The notes beneath the pieces are model-generated. The model was given only the letters and a program-made list of their open reading frames with translations, was not told where the DNA came from and made no database searches. A stretch of 12,891 nt of DNA from Candidatus Uhrbacteria bacterium (GTDB lineage: Bacteria; Patescibacteriota; Patescibacteriia; CAIXNZ01). The stretch covers positions 1 through 12,891 of the forward strand of contig DSBA01000055.1 in NCBI GenBank assembly GCA_011046145.1, written 5' to 3'. The stretch's first letter is position 1. Each line of letters opens with the position of its first letter. Positions 4,849-11,309 of this stretch are shown in pieces. Both the position numbers and the translations under genes were made by a program.

Positions 4849-6333
4849 ATGACTATTTGGCATAAAAGATTAATTTTATTTTTAGCAAAATTTGCCGGGG
4901 TGATTATCATAATATTTGTTATTGCCCTTTTTTTGTATTATCATTTTTATTTTAAAAAGGATAACTTGTTGAAATATGTGCCCCGGGACGCTGCAATTTA
5001 CGGAGTCTTTAGATTAAATGAGCAAATTAAAGAAAAAGAATCAGTTAAGAATCTGCTGAGCCAATTTAAAAGCGATTTTGGTCTGCAGGAAGTTGATTTT
5101 GGGCTTTTGAATAATTTTGTTAGTTATAATTCTGCAATTGCCTTGTTCCCCGAACTTAAAAGTGGAGAATTGGCTTTTAATTATTTGTTAATTTTTAATC
5201 TGAAAGAAATTAGCAGATTGCCTGATTATTATTTTGAATCGCTTGAAAATCATAATCTTTATTATAAAATTTTAAAAATCAAAGCGCTGGAAAGAGATAT
5301 TTTGTTGGTGAGCAATTCTGCTATGGTTTTTGAAAAAGCCCTAAAAACAGCCAGTTTGGAAAATCCTTCTTTGGCTGATAAATTTGAAACAGTTATAAAT
5401 TTAGAAAAATTAAGCCTGGAATATGATGGGAAATTTTACGTTGATTTGAGCATTTTTGCTGAATTTTGGCCCACCATAGAGAATGAAAAAGCCCGTTTAT
5501 TATTATTTTCACTAATACAGTCAGCCCCCCAGCCTTTATTTTTGGGCCTTAAATTAAATCAGGATAATTTGATTATAGAAAACCAATTTAAAAACCCACC
5601 CTTAACAGAACCATTAATAACAAGCTTGCCAGCTGATGTTCTAGCCAGTTTTGATTTAATTAATGGCCGTCAGCGGGTAATTGAATTGTCTAAACAATTA
5701 AATCAGGCTGATTTTTTATTTTTAAAACAAATAAAAGAAAACAAAGAAGAATTTGAAATTTTATATGGTTTTAGCTTTGAACAGGATATTTTACCTTTGT
5801 TTAGCGAACAAACTCAGATAATTTTAATGCCGGAGAACAAATTTTTAATTGCCAGTTCTTTTGGGCAAATTGAAGAGCCAGCTGAAAAATTAGCCCAAAT
5901 TGAGCAAATTATAAAGGGATATTTGGCAGTAAAATATCCAATTGAGCAAAAAAAACAGTTGCCTGATTACACTTATATTAATCAAATTGTTAAAAATCCT
6001 AAAATACCAGATTTTGTCCCCCAAAATTTTAATGATTTCAGCTTTAAAGAATTAAGTTTTCAAGATCAAGAATTTGCTTATTTTTTTGCTGAACAAACAT
6101 TGTTTTTATCTAATTCTAGCGAAAAAATCAAAGAATTAATTAAAAATAAAAATTCTTTCAGTTTAAATTATACAAGTAGTTGTTTTAATGAAAAATTCGC
6201 TAATTTTGGCCATGAATTATTTATAAAGACAGAAATTTTAGATAATGTTTGGGTTTTGAATAGGCATTTTAAAAATTTGGTAATAAATGAAGATTTGGCT
6301 AATAATAAAGTAATTTGGTTATGCTTGGAATAA
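4849..6333 (+). CDS. Membrane-anchored DUF3352-like protein
   Basis: The 494-aa protein begins with a basic N-terminus and one hydrophobic segment (about residues 8-32, with FAGVIIIIFVIALFLYY), then a large domain that should lie outside the membrane. YVPRDAAIYGVFRL directly after the anchor, a second LPADVLASFDL unit near the middle, and GFSFEQDILPLFSEQTQIIL resemble the duplicated P-x-D-A motifs of DUF3352-type proteins, which have no established function. The assignment rests on pattern recognition. The coding sequence is very rich in Asn, Lys, Phe and Leu. The start is supported by the promoter position, which implies a leaderless message. It stands alone between divergent and downstream units. 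A surface or lipid-binding role is conceivable but not shown. Confidence 0.8.
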   Translation: MTIWHKRLILFLAKFAGVIIIIFVIALFLYYHFYFKKDNLLKYVPRDAAIYGVFRLNEQIKEKESVKNLLSQFKSDFGLQEVDFGLLNNFVSYNSAIALFPELKSGELAFNYLLIFNLKEISRLPDYYFESLENHNLYYKILKIKALERDILLVSNSAMVFEKALKTASLENPSLADKFETVINLEKLSLEYDGKFYVDLSIFAEFWPTIENEKARLLLFSLIQSAPQPLFLGLKLNQDNLIIENQFKNPPLTEPLITSLPADVLASFDLINGRQRVIELSKQLNQADFLFLKQIKENKEEFEILYGFSFEQDILPLFSEQTQIILMPENKFLIASSFGQIEEPAEKLAQIEQIIKGYLAVKYPIEQKKQLPDYTYINQIVKNPKIPDFVPQNFNDFSFKELSFQDQEFAYFFAEQTLFLSNSSEKIKELIKNKNSFSLNYTSSCFNEKFANFGHELFIKTEILDNVWVLNRHFKNLVINEDLANNKVIWLCLE

Positions 6334-6349
6334 AGCCTGTGGGTAATTT

Positions 6350-6484
6350 GTGGAAAAAGATGGGGATATACTAATTAACATCTTATTGTTTATTGTTTGT
6401 TGGGTTATTGGCATATTCTATTATTTTTATTTAATTTGGCTAATTTTAGACAAATTTGTTGAGTTATTAACAACTAAAAATTGA
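6350..6484 (+). CDS. Possible 44-aa single-pass membrane peptide
   Basis: A GTG at 6350, 16 nt after the preceding stop, opens 44 codons ending in TGA at 6482-6484. The product starts MEKDGDILINILLFIVCWVI, carries one long hydrophobic stretch (about residues 8-32) and ends in a charged tail (DKFVELLTTKN). An in-frame TAA lies two codons before the GTG, and there is no Shine-Dalgarno site, so translation would need coupling to the upstream gene. It is the only candidate here ending in TGA, and that stop lies inside a promoter -35 box. AT-rich DNA readily encodes hydrophobic peptides by chance, so support is weak. Confidence 0.28.
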   Translation: MEKDGDILINILLFIVCWVIGIFYYFYLIWLILDKFVELLTTKN

Positions 6485-6509
6485 CAAGATGTCTATGTTT
6501 TGCTATAGT
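6481..6509 (+). promoter_or_regulatory. Consensus promoter of the 6516-6865 RNA
   Basis: TTGACA (6481-6486), 17-nt spacer, TATAGT (6504-6509), predicting a start near 6516. No coding frame of note follows before the terminator, so it appears to drive an untranslated RNA. Confidence 0.8.
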
Positions 6510-6515
6510 TATATT

Positions 6516-6865
6516 AGAAAGTAAAAAAATAATTATTGTTCTTTAAATACATTTCAGGGAAGTTTAGCTAAATTTAAGGTAAGGCTTCTTTGGCTCAATT
6601 TCTCTGCCTTTTACTGTTTTTGCTTGAGTAACCTGGAGTGCTCACCAAAACAAAAATAAAAATAAATTGGTTAATTAGCATAGGCTATACGCCTTAAAAA
6701 TGGTAAAAGGCTATTCGCTTCACATTGCTTCAGGGAAGCGTCAAAAGATTTCATTTTTATTTTTAACATGTCGCTGTCAGGGCGAGTGCTAAAGAAGTGA
6801 GATCTGAAAGGGTCCACGACCACTAAAATAAAACATATAGGGTCATGTCGGACCCTTTTTCTTTT
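6516..6865 (+). ncRNA. Candidate structured RNA, about 350 nt, unidentified
   Basis: The unit has its own consensus promoter and strong terminator, and no convincing ORF. Several long-range pairings are visible. AGTGCTC (6637-6643) pairs with GAGTGCT (6784-6790), continued by CC with GG. AAAAATAAAAAT (6652-6663) pairs perfectly with ATTTTTATTTTT (6753-6764), forming a rod. GCCTTTTAC (6606-6614) is exactly complementary to GTAAAAGGC (6703-6711) inside the rod's loop, which would make a pseudoknot. Locally, GCTCAA (6594-6599) pairs with TTGAGT (6624-6629), and GCTTC (6727-6731) with GAAGC (6735-6739). TTCAGGGAAG occurs twice (6554-6563, 6729-6738). I find no tRNA-like end or tag ORF (tmRNA), no RNase P core and no SRP tetraloop motif. 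The terminator and a new promoter separate it from the downstream dksA-like gene, so it is not simply that gene's leader. Confidence 0.6.
6807..6865 (+). terminator. Terminator of the 6516-6865 RNA
   Basis: AAAGGGTCC (6807-6815) pairs with GGACCCTTT (6850-6858), with an inner GACC (6818-6821) to GGTC (6841-6844), followed by T5-C-T5. The loop is unusually large for a terminator, suggesting the hairpin is also part of the RNA's fold. Confidence 0.85.
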
Positions 6866-6896
6866 TATTATTTAATTTTTGTTCGAGTCTTAAGCC

Positions 6897-6937
6897 TTGA
6901 CATTTTTTATTGATTATTTTAATATATGGTTTATAAT
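6897..6937 (+). promoter_or_regulatory. Tandem promoters of the dksA-lspA operon
   Basis: TTGACA (6897-6902) with TAATAT (6920-6925) at 17 nt; and, overlapping, TTGATT (6910-6915) with a perfect TATAAT (6932-6937) at 16 nt. Starts would fall near 6932 or 6944. The 55-65 nt leader contains CCTTT-AA-AAAGG (6965-6976) but no Shine-Dalgarno site close to the ATG. Confidence 0.65.
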
Positions 6938-6997
6938 GATTAAAAGCGCATTAATTTAGTAAAACCTTTAAAAAGGCTTTATTTAATTTTAAAAAAT

Positions 6998-7366
6998 ATG
7001 GACAAAACAAAACTAGAAAAGATTAAAAAGGATTTGTTGGTCAGAAAAGAACAAATTGAAAAAGATTTAAGTTCTTTTGCTAAAGAAGATAAATTTATCA
7101 AAAATAATTATCGTTCGGAATTTCCAGATTATGGGGATAAAGAAGATGAAAACGCCGGAGAAATCGCGCAGTATACTGACAATCTTTCAATTGAGTTTTC
7201 TTTGGAAAAAACATTAAAAGATATTAATAAGGCACTGGAAAGAATAGAAAAAGGCACTTATGGCATATGCAATTATTGCGGCAAAGAGATTTCGGAAGAG
7301 CGCCTTATGGCCAGGCCTGTTTCTTCTGCTTGTGTTGAATGCAAGGAAAAATTAACCAGCCAATAA
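6998..7366 (+). CDS. DksA/TraR-family C4 zinc-finger regulator
   Basis: The 122-aa protein has an N-terminal charged coiled coil (about 1-30), an acidic middle with DYGDKEDENAGE (44-55), a second helix (about 64-84) and a C4 zinc finger, C91-x2-C94 and C112-x2-C115, in the GTYGICNYCGKEI context typical of the family. DksA/TraR proteins enter the RNA polymerase secondary channel and tune transcription, often with ppGpp. It is shorter than E. coli DksA (151 aa), as is common in these relatives, and lacks an exact DxxDxA tip, so ppGpp synergy is uncertain. Its TAA is directly followed by the lspA ATG, an arrangement that suggests translational coupling. Confidence 0.9.
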   Translation: MDKTKLEKIKKDLLVRKEQIEKDLSSFAKEDKFIKNNYRSEFPDYGDKEDENAGEIAQYTDNLSIEFSLEKTLKDINKALERIEKGTYGICNYCGKEISEERLMARPVSSACVECKEKLTSQ

Positions 7367-7837
7367 ATGAATGGTGATAATTTTTGCCAAAAATTGCTTT
7401 TAATTATTTTTTTCAGTTTTTCTTTGTTTGGCGCGGAAAGCGTTATAAAATATTACTTTATAAATAAAATCCCTTCCGAGGGATTTTATTTGTTGGGAAA
7501 TTATTTGCAGCTTGTTTTTTCACCCAATGAAAACATGGCTTTTGGTCTAGCTATGCCTCAATTTATAATTATAATTTTAATTATAATTATATTGATTTTT
7601 TTGAGCTATTTATGGTGGCTGTCTTTAATCAAGGCCAGCTTGGCCCATGTTTTAGCTGTATCTTTAATTATTTTAGGCGCTTTAAGCAATTTAATTGATC
7701 GGCTGATTTTTGGCTATGTGATTGATTATATCAATGTTTTTATCTGGCCGGTTTTTAATTTGGCGGATTGCTTAATTGTCGCAGGCGTATTATTGTATAT
7801 AATCAGCGAAATAAAGATAGAATTTTTTAAAAAATAA
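7367..7837 (+). CDS. lspA: Lipoprotein signal peptidase (signal peptidase II)
   Basis: LspA is an inner-membrane aspartyl protease that removes the signal peptide from lipid-modified prolipoproteins. The 156-aa protein has the usual four hydrophobic segments (about 8-24, 64-84, 92-108, 130-147). The catalytic pair is visible: D120 in GYVIDYINVF and D134 in VFNLADCLI, with the conserved NLIDR (108-112) before them. The family motif N-x-G-x-A-F appears as N54-E-N-M-A-F59, so its glycine is replaced by Asn56. The ATG follows the previous stop with no gap and has no Shine-Dalgarno site of its own, implying reinitiation after the dksA-like gene. Confidence 0.95.
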   Translation: MNGDNFCQKLLLIIFFSFSLFGAESVIKYYFINKIPSEGFYLLGNYLQLVFSPNENMAFGLAMPQFIIIILIIIILIFLSYLWWLSLIKASLAHVLAVSLIILGALSNLIDRLIFGYVIDYINVFIWPVFNLADCLIVAGVLLYIISEIKIEFFKK

Positions 7838-7889
7838 ATCAGAGAGTTAGAAATTGAGACAGAAAAAATAATAAAATTAAAATAAATCG

Positions 7890-7919
7890 GCTTTTCGAAA
7901 TTAGCGGAGAGCTTTTTTT
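7890..7919 (+). terminator. Terminator after lspA
   Basis: GCTTTTCG (7890-7897) pairs with CGGAGAGC (7905-7912), two pairs being G-U, around AAATTAG, followed by seven T. It separates the dksA-lspA unit from yifB, whose promoter begins within the next few bases. Confidence 0.85.
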
Positions 7920-7923
7920 ATTT

Positions 7924-7952
7924 TTGACAGTTTGCTTGCAAAAAAATACAAT
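7924..7952 (+). promoter_or_regulatory. Consensus promoter of yifB
   Basis: TTGACA (7924-7929), 17-nt spacer, TACAAT (7947-7952). The start would be near 7959, leaving about 26 nt of leader with no Shine-Dalgarno site. The spacer contains the small palindrome TTTGC-TT-GCAAA, which could be an operator or chance. Confidence 0.8.
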
Positions 7953-7984
7953 AAAGATAACCCTCTTCTAAAATTAATTATCTT

Positions 7985-9499
7985 ATGCTAACCAAACTTA
8001 ATTCAGTGGCAGTTATTGGCTTAACTCCGCAATTGGTTGAAGTTGAAGTGGATGTTTCTATGGGAGATCCCAAGTTTTTTATTGTCGGACTTGGAGATAT
8101 GGCAGTCCAGGAAGCAAAGGAGCGAATCCGGCTTGCTATTAAAAATTCCAATCTGTCTTACCCTTGGGATAAAAAGAAAGTAATTAATCTGGCGCCGGCT
8201 GATTTAAAAAAAGAAGGCCCGGCTTATGATCTGGCTATGGCGACCGGGATTTTAATTAATGAGCTTAGTCTATCTTTAGATTTAAAGGAATGTTTGTTTA
8301 TTGGCGAACTCTCTTTAGAAGGCAATTTAAGACACACCAATGGAATTTTACCAGCGGTTATTTTTGCCAAGGAACAAGGTTTAAAAAGGATTTTTTTGCC
8401 CTGGATTAATGCGCAAGAGGCTGGCTTGATTGAGGGCATTGAAATTTATCCGGTCCGCAATTTAAATGAATTGATTAACCATTTGACAGGCAAGGAATTA
8501 ATTAAGCCTTTTAGTTGCGAACATAAAATAGATTTTGAGCCCGAAGAAAGTGATATTGATATGGCATATATCAGCGGCCAGGAACATGTTAAAAGGGCTT
8601 TGGAAATAGCTGTTTCAGGCGGCCATAATGTGTTAATGAGCGGACCGCCTGGTTCGGGCAAAACTTTGCTGGCCAAAGCAGCCGCTTCAATCATGCCAGC
8701 TATGACTATGCCGGAAATCTTGGAAGTGACAAAAATTTATAGCGTGGCTGGCATGCTTCCGCATAATCAGCCTTTAATCAGACAGAGGCCTTTTCGTTCG
8801 CCCCACCACACTTCTTCTGGCGTAGCTTTGGTGGGAGGAGGCAGGATCCCTAAACCGGGAGAAATCAGCCTGGCTCATCGCGGGATTTTATTTTTAGATG
8901 AATTTCCTGAATTTCCGCGTAAAGTTTTAGAAAATTTACGCCAGCCTCTGGAAGACGGCGTGGTTTCGATTTCTCGCGCTTTTGGGACATTGAATTATCC
9001 GGCTAAATTTATTTTAATTGCAGCCCAAAACCCCTGCCCTTGCGGCTATGCTTCTGATTTAGAAAAACAATGCACTTGTTCTCCGGCGCAGATTATCAAA
9101 TACCAGCAAAAAATATCAGGGCCGCTGATTGACCGCATTGATTTGCATGTTGAAGTTCCGCGTTTAAGTTTTGAAGAGTTGACTAAAGAGAAAGTGGCTG
9201 AAAGTTCAGAAGAAATTAGGCAGAGAATTTTAAAAGCCCGGCAAATTCAACAAAATAGGTTTAAAGACAAGGTTTTATTATATAATGGAGAAATGAAACC
9301 TCAACAGGTTAAAGAATTTTGCCAGATAGATCAAGCTGGGCAGGATTTGTTGAAAAATGCTGTCAATCAATTTCATTTTTCAGCTCGAGCTTATCATCGG
9401 ATTTTAAAATTAGCTCGTACAATTGCTGATTTGGCTGACTCTGATACAATAAAAACAAATCATCTGGCTGAAGCTTTACAGTACAGATTTAATAAATAA
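7985..9499 (+). CDS. yifB: YifB/ComM-type Mg-chelatase-like AAA+ ATPase
   Basis: The 504-aa protein matches the YifB/ComM family in length and order: an N-terminal ChlI-like domain (about 1-170, from LNSVAVIGLTPQLVEVEVD), the AAA+ Mg-chelatase-like core (about 190-395) and a C-terminal helical domain (about 400-500, with FSARAYHRILKLARTIADL). Walker A is GPPGSGKT (220-227) and Walker B is ILFLDE with D305-E306. Cysteines C351, C353, C363 and C365 (CPCGY, then CTC) are the usual zinc-binding set, and GPLIDRIDLHVEVP follows. ComM is a hexameric helicase that helps branch migration of incoming DNA in natural transformation; whether this copy does so is inferred. It is first in a unit with the gene at 9513. 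Confidence 0.95.
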   Translation: MLTKLNSVAVIGLTPQLVEVEVDVSMGDPKFFIVGLGDMAVQEAKERIRLAIKNSNLSYPWDKKKVINLAPADLKKEGPAYDLAMATGILINELSLSLDLKECLFIGELSLEGNLRHTNGILPAVIFAKEQGLKRIFLPWINAQEAGLIEGIEIYPVRNLNELINHLTGKELIKPFSCEHKIDFEPEESDIDMAYISGQEHVKRALEIAVSGGHNVLMSGPPGSGKTLLAKAAASIMPAMTMPEILEVTKIYSVAGMLPHNQPLIRQRPFRSPHHTSSGVALVGGGRIPKPGEISLAHRGILFLDEFPEFPRKVLENLRQPLEDGVVSISRAFGTLNYPAKFILIAAQNPCPCGYASDLEKQCTCSPAQIIKYQQKISGPLIDRIDLHVEVPRLSFEELTKEKVAESSEEIRQRILKARQIQQNRFKDKVLLYNGEMKPQQVKEFCQIDQAGQDLLKNAVNQFHFSARAYHRILKLARTIADLADSDTIKTNHLAEALQYRFNK

Positions 9500-9512
9500 C
9501 TCTATTAATATT

Positions 9513-10850
9513 ATGCCGTTTAAAGAAAAAAATAATATTACTGCCGCGGATAATTCTGAAAAGTCGGCCTTAGATAAATTTTGGCGCGAATACGAAGAAG
9601 AAAAAAATAAACAGCCGGTCAATTCAGCCGAAGATTTTTTCGGCGACATTTTCGAAGAATTAGAAAGAGAATCAGCTGAAAGCCCGGTTCAAAAGGCAGA
9701 ATATATATTTAAGAGTTTAATTGCCCGGCAAAAAGATAACCCCTTTTTAGTGATTGCTCACGAAGTTAACCCTTATAATCAAATTATTTGGAAAATTGAT
9801 GATTTAAATTTTGAGATTGCAGATATTCAAAGCAATATTACCTCTGAAACTTCAGATAATATAAAAGATAAGTTAAACGGAAAAATAGCAGAGAAAAAGG
9901 CGGCAATAGACAACCTAAAAAAAGAACGACTGGCCAAAGAAAAAAAATTAGAAAATTTACTTTTAACAATTAAAAAACAACATCCTGATTTGGAATCTTT
10001 AGATTTTAAAAATTTAAAGGAAATTGGCACTTTATATACAAAAGAACTAGTTAACCAAATTTATTATAATTTGGACTTAGCCCAAAAAAATCATGGGCCC
10101 AAAGCTAAAATTTTTGCTGATTTGCTTATAGGTAGCGACGATTTTAGTCTGCGTTTTGCCGCGATAAAGGGGCAAAAAAATATTTTCGAACAATTTGAAT
10201 TATATAATCAGATAAAATCAGAAACTAACGATCCAGTTAAATCTCGGGCTTTTTTGGCCCAAAGAGTTAAGTCCAAAGCAGTTAAAGAATTTATTTTGGA
10301 GTTAGATAAATTATCCGGCCAATTGGGTAGAGATGTTGTGGATAGTCTTCTAAGGCGTCAAAACCTAGAAAAACAAATTACTTGGTTAGAAAGGGATAAA
10401 AATACGTTTTCATATTACGATGAAAAAACTGGCGCTTCAATCGATATGGTTCAGCAATATGGCACGGCTAACGATCATATCCAGCAAGTTTTAAATAATT
10501 ATGAAAAATTAAAGCCTGTGATGACTCGGCTTGAAATTGAGGGAGATCAAGGACAAAAAGAAATTCCCGAGTCATTAAAAATTTTGCATGAAGATGTCCA
10601 AAATATTGTCAAATTTGAAATGAAATTACTTGATCAATCTGCTTACGAATATGCTAGAATGCCTGAAGCTAAAAAGCAAAAAATTAGAGAAAAATTCTTT
10701 GATATTTCCAACAAGAAACCGCAAACAATTTTTGATTTAAATGTTTTGGGTTTTTTAGGTGAACATATTGAAAAAAAATATCAAGGCATTAATCAGATTA
10801 TGAGTCAATATGCCACAATTAGCCGGCAATTTAGCCGAGAATTTCTTTAA
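9513..10850 (+). CDS. Uncharacterised coiled-coil protein downstream of yifB
   Basis: I do not recognise this 445-aa protein. It has no signal peptide or membrane segment and is rich in charged residues. The N-terminus (1-55) is acidic and probably disordered, with KFWREYEEEKNK and EDFFGDIFEELERE. A long coiled coil covers about 95-155 (heptad-like, with NLKKERLAKEKKLENLL). The rest (160-445) is predicted helical, with further coiled stretches around 285-300 and 355-380. It begins 13 nt after the yifB stop with no Shine-Dalgarno site or promoter between, so it should be cotranscribed with yifB. No catalytic motif is visible. A structural or partner role beside the ATPase is possible but not shown. 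Confidence 0.85.
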   Translation: MPFKEKNNITAADNSEKSALDKFWREYEEEKNKQPVNSAEDFFGDIFEELERESAESPVQKAEYIFKSLIARQKDNPFLVIAHEVNPYNQIIWKIDDLNFEIADIQSNITSETSDNIKDKLNGKIAEKKAAIDNLKKERLAKEKKLENLLLTIKKQHPDLESLDFKNLKEIGTLYTKELVNQIYYNLDLAQKNHGPKAKIFADLLIGSDDFSLRFAAIKGQKNIFEQFELYNQIKSETNDPVKSRAFLAQRVKSKAVKEFILELDKLSGQLGRDVVDSLLRRQNLEKQITWLERDKNTFSYYDEKTGASIDMVQQYGTANDHIQQVLNNYEKLKPVMTRLEIEGDQGQKEIPESLKILHEDVQNIVKFEMKLLDQSAYEYARMPEAKKQKIREKFFDISNKKPQTIFDLNVLGFLGEHIEKKYQGINQIMSQYATISRQFSREFL

Positions 10851-10852
10851 AT

Positions 10853-10885
10853 AAAAAATGCCACGCTGAAAGCCAGCGCGGCATT
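10853..10885 (-). terminator. Terminator of the 10884-11171 gene
   Basis: AATGCC-A-CGCTG (10857-10868) pairs with CAGCG-C-GGCATT (10874-10885) with a single mismatch. On the minus strand six T follow (10858-10853 side). The hairpin overlaps the stop codon at 10884-10886. In the plus direction there is no T-tract, so it may only weakly end the yifB unit, whose last gene stops at 10850. Confidence 0.85.
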
Positions 10886-11171
10886 ACAATTCACCCTCCA
10901 GAGTGAAAAGTTTTTCCAGAGAGAAATTTCTTAAGTGGAAAATAATGACTTCGGTCCCGTCACTTCTTTTATCAATACTGTTGGGAGCGAATTCTACAAT
11001 TGAGTCAGCATTAAGCCGATTTTTTAAGTAGGTACGTAGTTGCTGCATTTCAGTCATATTCATATTTGTTTTTTTCTTGAGATGGACTTCGACTATGGTA
11101 AAGTCTTTACTCCCGCCACTAAGGCTGTGAACCCTCTCTATTTTTTCCTTGATGTCATCAAGAATACCCAT
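10884..11171 (-). CDS. Small uncharacterised protein, 95 aa
   Basis: I do not recognise this soluble 95-residue protein. It begins MGILDDIKEKIERVHSLSGG and looks like an alpha/beta fold: a first helix, a strand (DFTIVEVHLKKK, 23-34), a helix (about 39-54, MTEMQQLRTYLKNRL), a strand (SIVEFAP) and a last strand-helix (TEVIIFHLRNFSLEKL). No cysteines, metal motif or membrane segment are present. The start is well fixed by AAGGGAGG 6 nt upstream of the ATG. It has its own promoter and terminator, so it is a single-gene unit, and its leader can form two competing hairpins. Confidence 0.82.
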   Translation of the reverse strand: MGILDDIKEKIERVHSLSGGSKDFTIVEVHLKKKTNMNMTEMQQLRTYLKNRLNADSIVEFAPNSIDKRSDGTEVIIFHLRNFSLEKLFTLEGEL

Positions 11172-11177
11172 GGAAAA

Positions 11178-11214
11178 CCTCCCTTCTCCCCCTTTTTGGG
11201 GATAGACTACCCCC
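11178..11214 (-). promoter_or_regulatory. Leader with strong RBS and two exclusive hairpins
   Basis: On the minus strand GGGGGTA (11214-11208) pairs with TATCCCC (11204-11198) around GTC. The same CCCC (11201-11198) can instead pair with GGGG (11192-11189) around AAAAA. The two folds exclude each other and lie directly before the Shine-Dalgarno site AAGGGAGG (11185-11178). This could control translation, or it may be incidental. Confidence 0.45.
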
Positions 11215-11223
11215 TGATATTTA

Positions 11224-11251
11224 ACTCTATCATAAATAGCAAATTTGTCAA
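11224..11251 (-). promoter_or_regulatory. Promoter of the 95-aa gene
   Basis: On the minus strand TTGACA (11251-11246), 16-nt spacer, TAGAGT (11229-11224), predicting a start near 11217. The word CTATTGACAAA around the -35 box also occurs in the promoter at 3994-4022. Confidence 0.65.
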
Positions 11252-11261
11252 TAGTTTAAAT

Positions 11262-11297
11262 AAAAAAGCCCTGAGACAAAGATTTTAGGGCTTTTTT
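11262..11297 (-). terminator. Terminator of the M23 peptidase gene
   Basis: AAAAAAGCCCT (11262-11272) is the exact complement of AGGGCTTTTTT (11287-11297), with a 14-nt loop. On the minus strand the T-run ends transcription of the 11310-12590 gene just before the next promoter. Confidence 0.9.
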
Positions 11298-11309
11298 GTT
11301 GCTATCAAC

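Noticed and set aside
6516..6865. Interpretation as tmRNA, RNase P RNA or a group I intron
   Set aside because: No tRNA-like ends or tag frame, no GAGGAAAGTCC-type core, and no flanking exon or convincing P/Q/R/S elements.
6880..6896. GTTCGAGTC resembling a tRNA T-loop
   Set aside because: It has no acceptor, D or anticodon arms around it and falls between a terminator and a promoter.
11040..11288. 82-codon plus-strand ORF
   Set aside because: It runs antisense to the 95-aa gene and then through its promoter and a terminator, which an expressed gene would not do.
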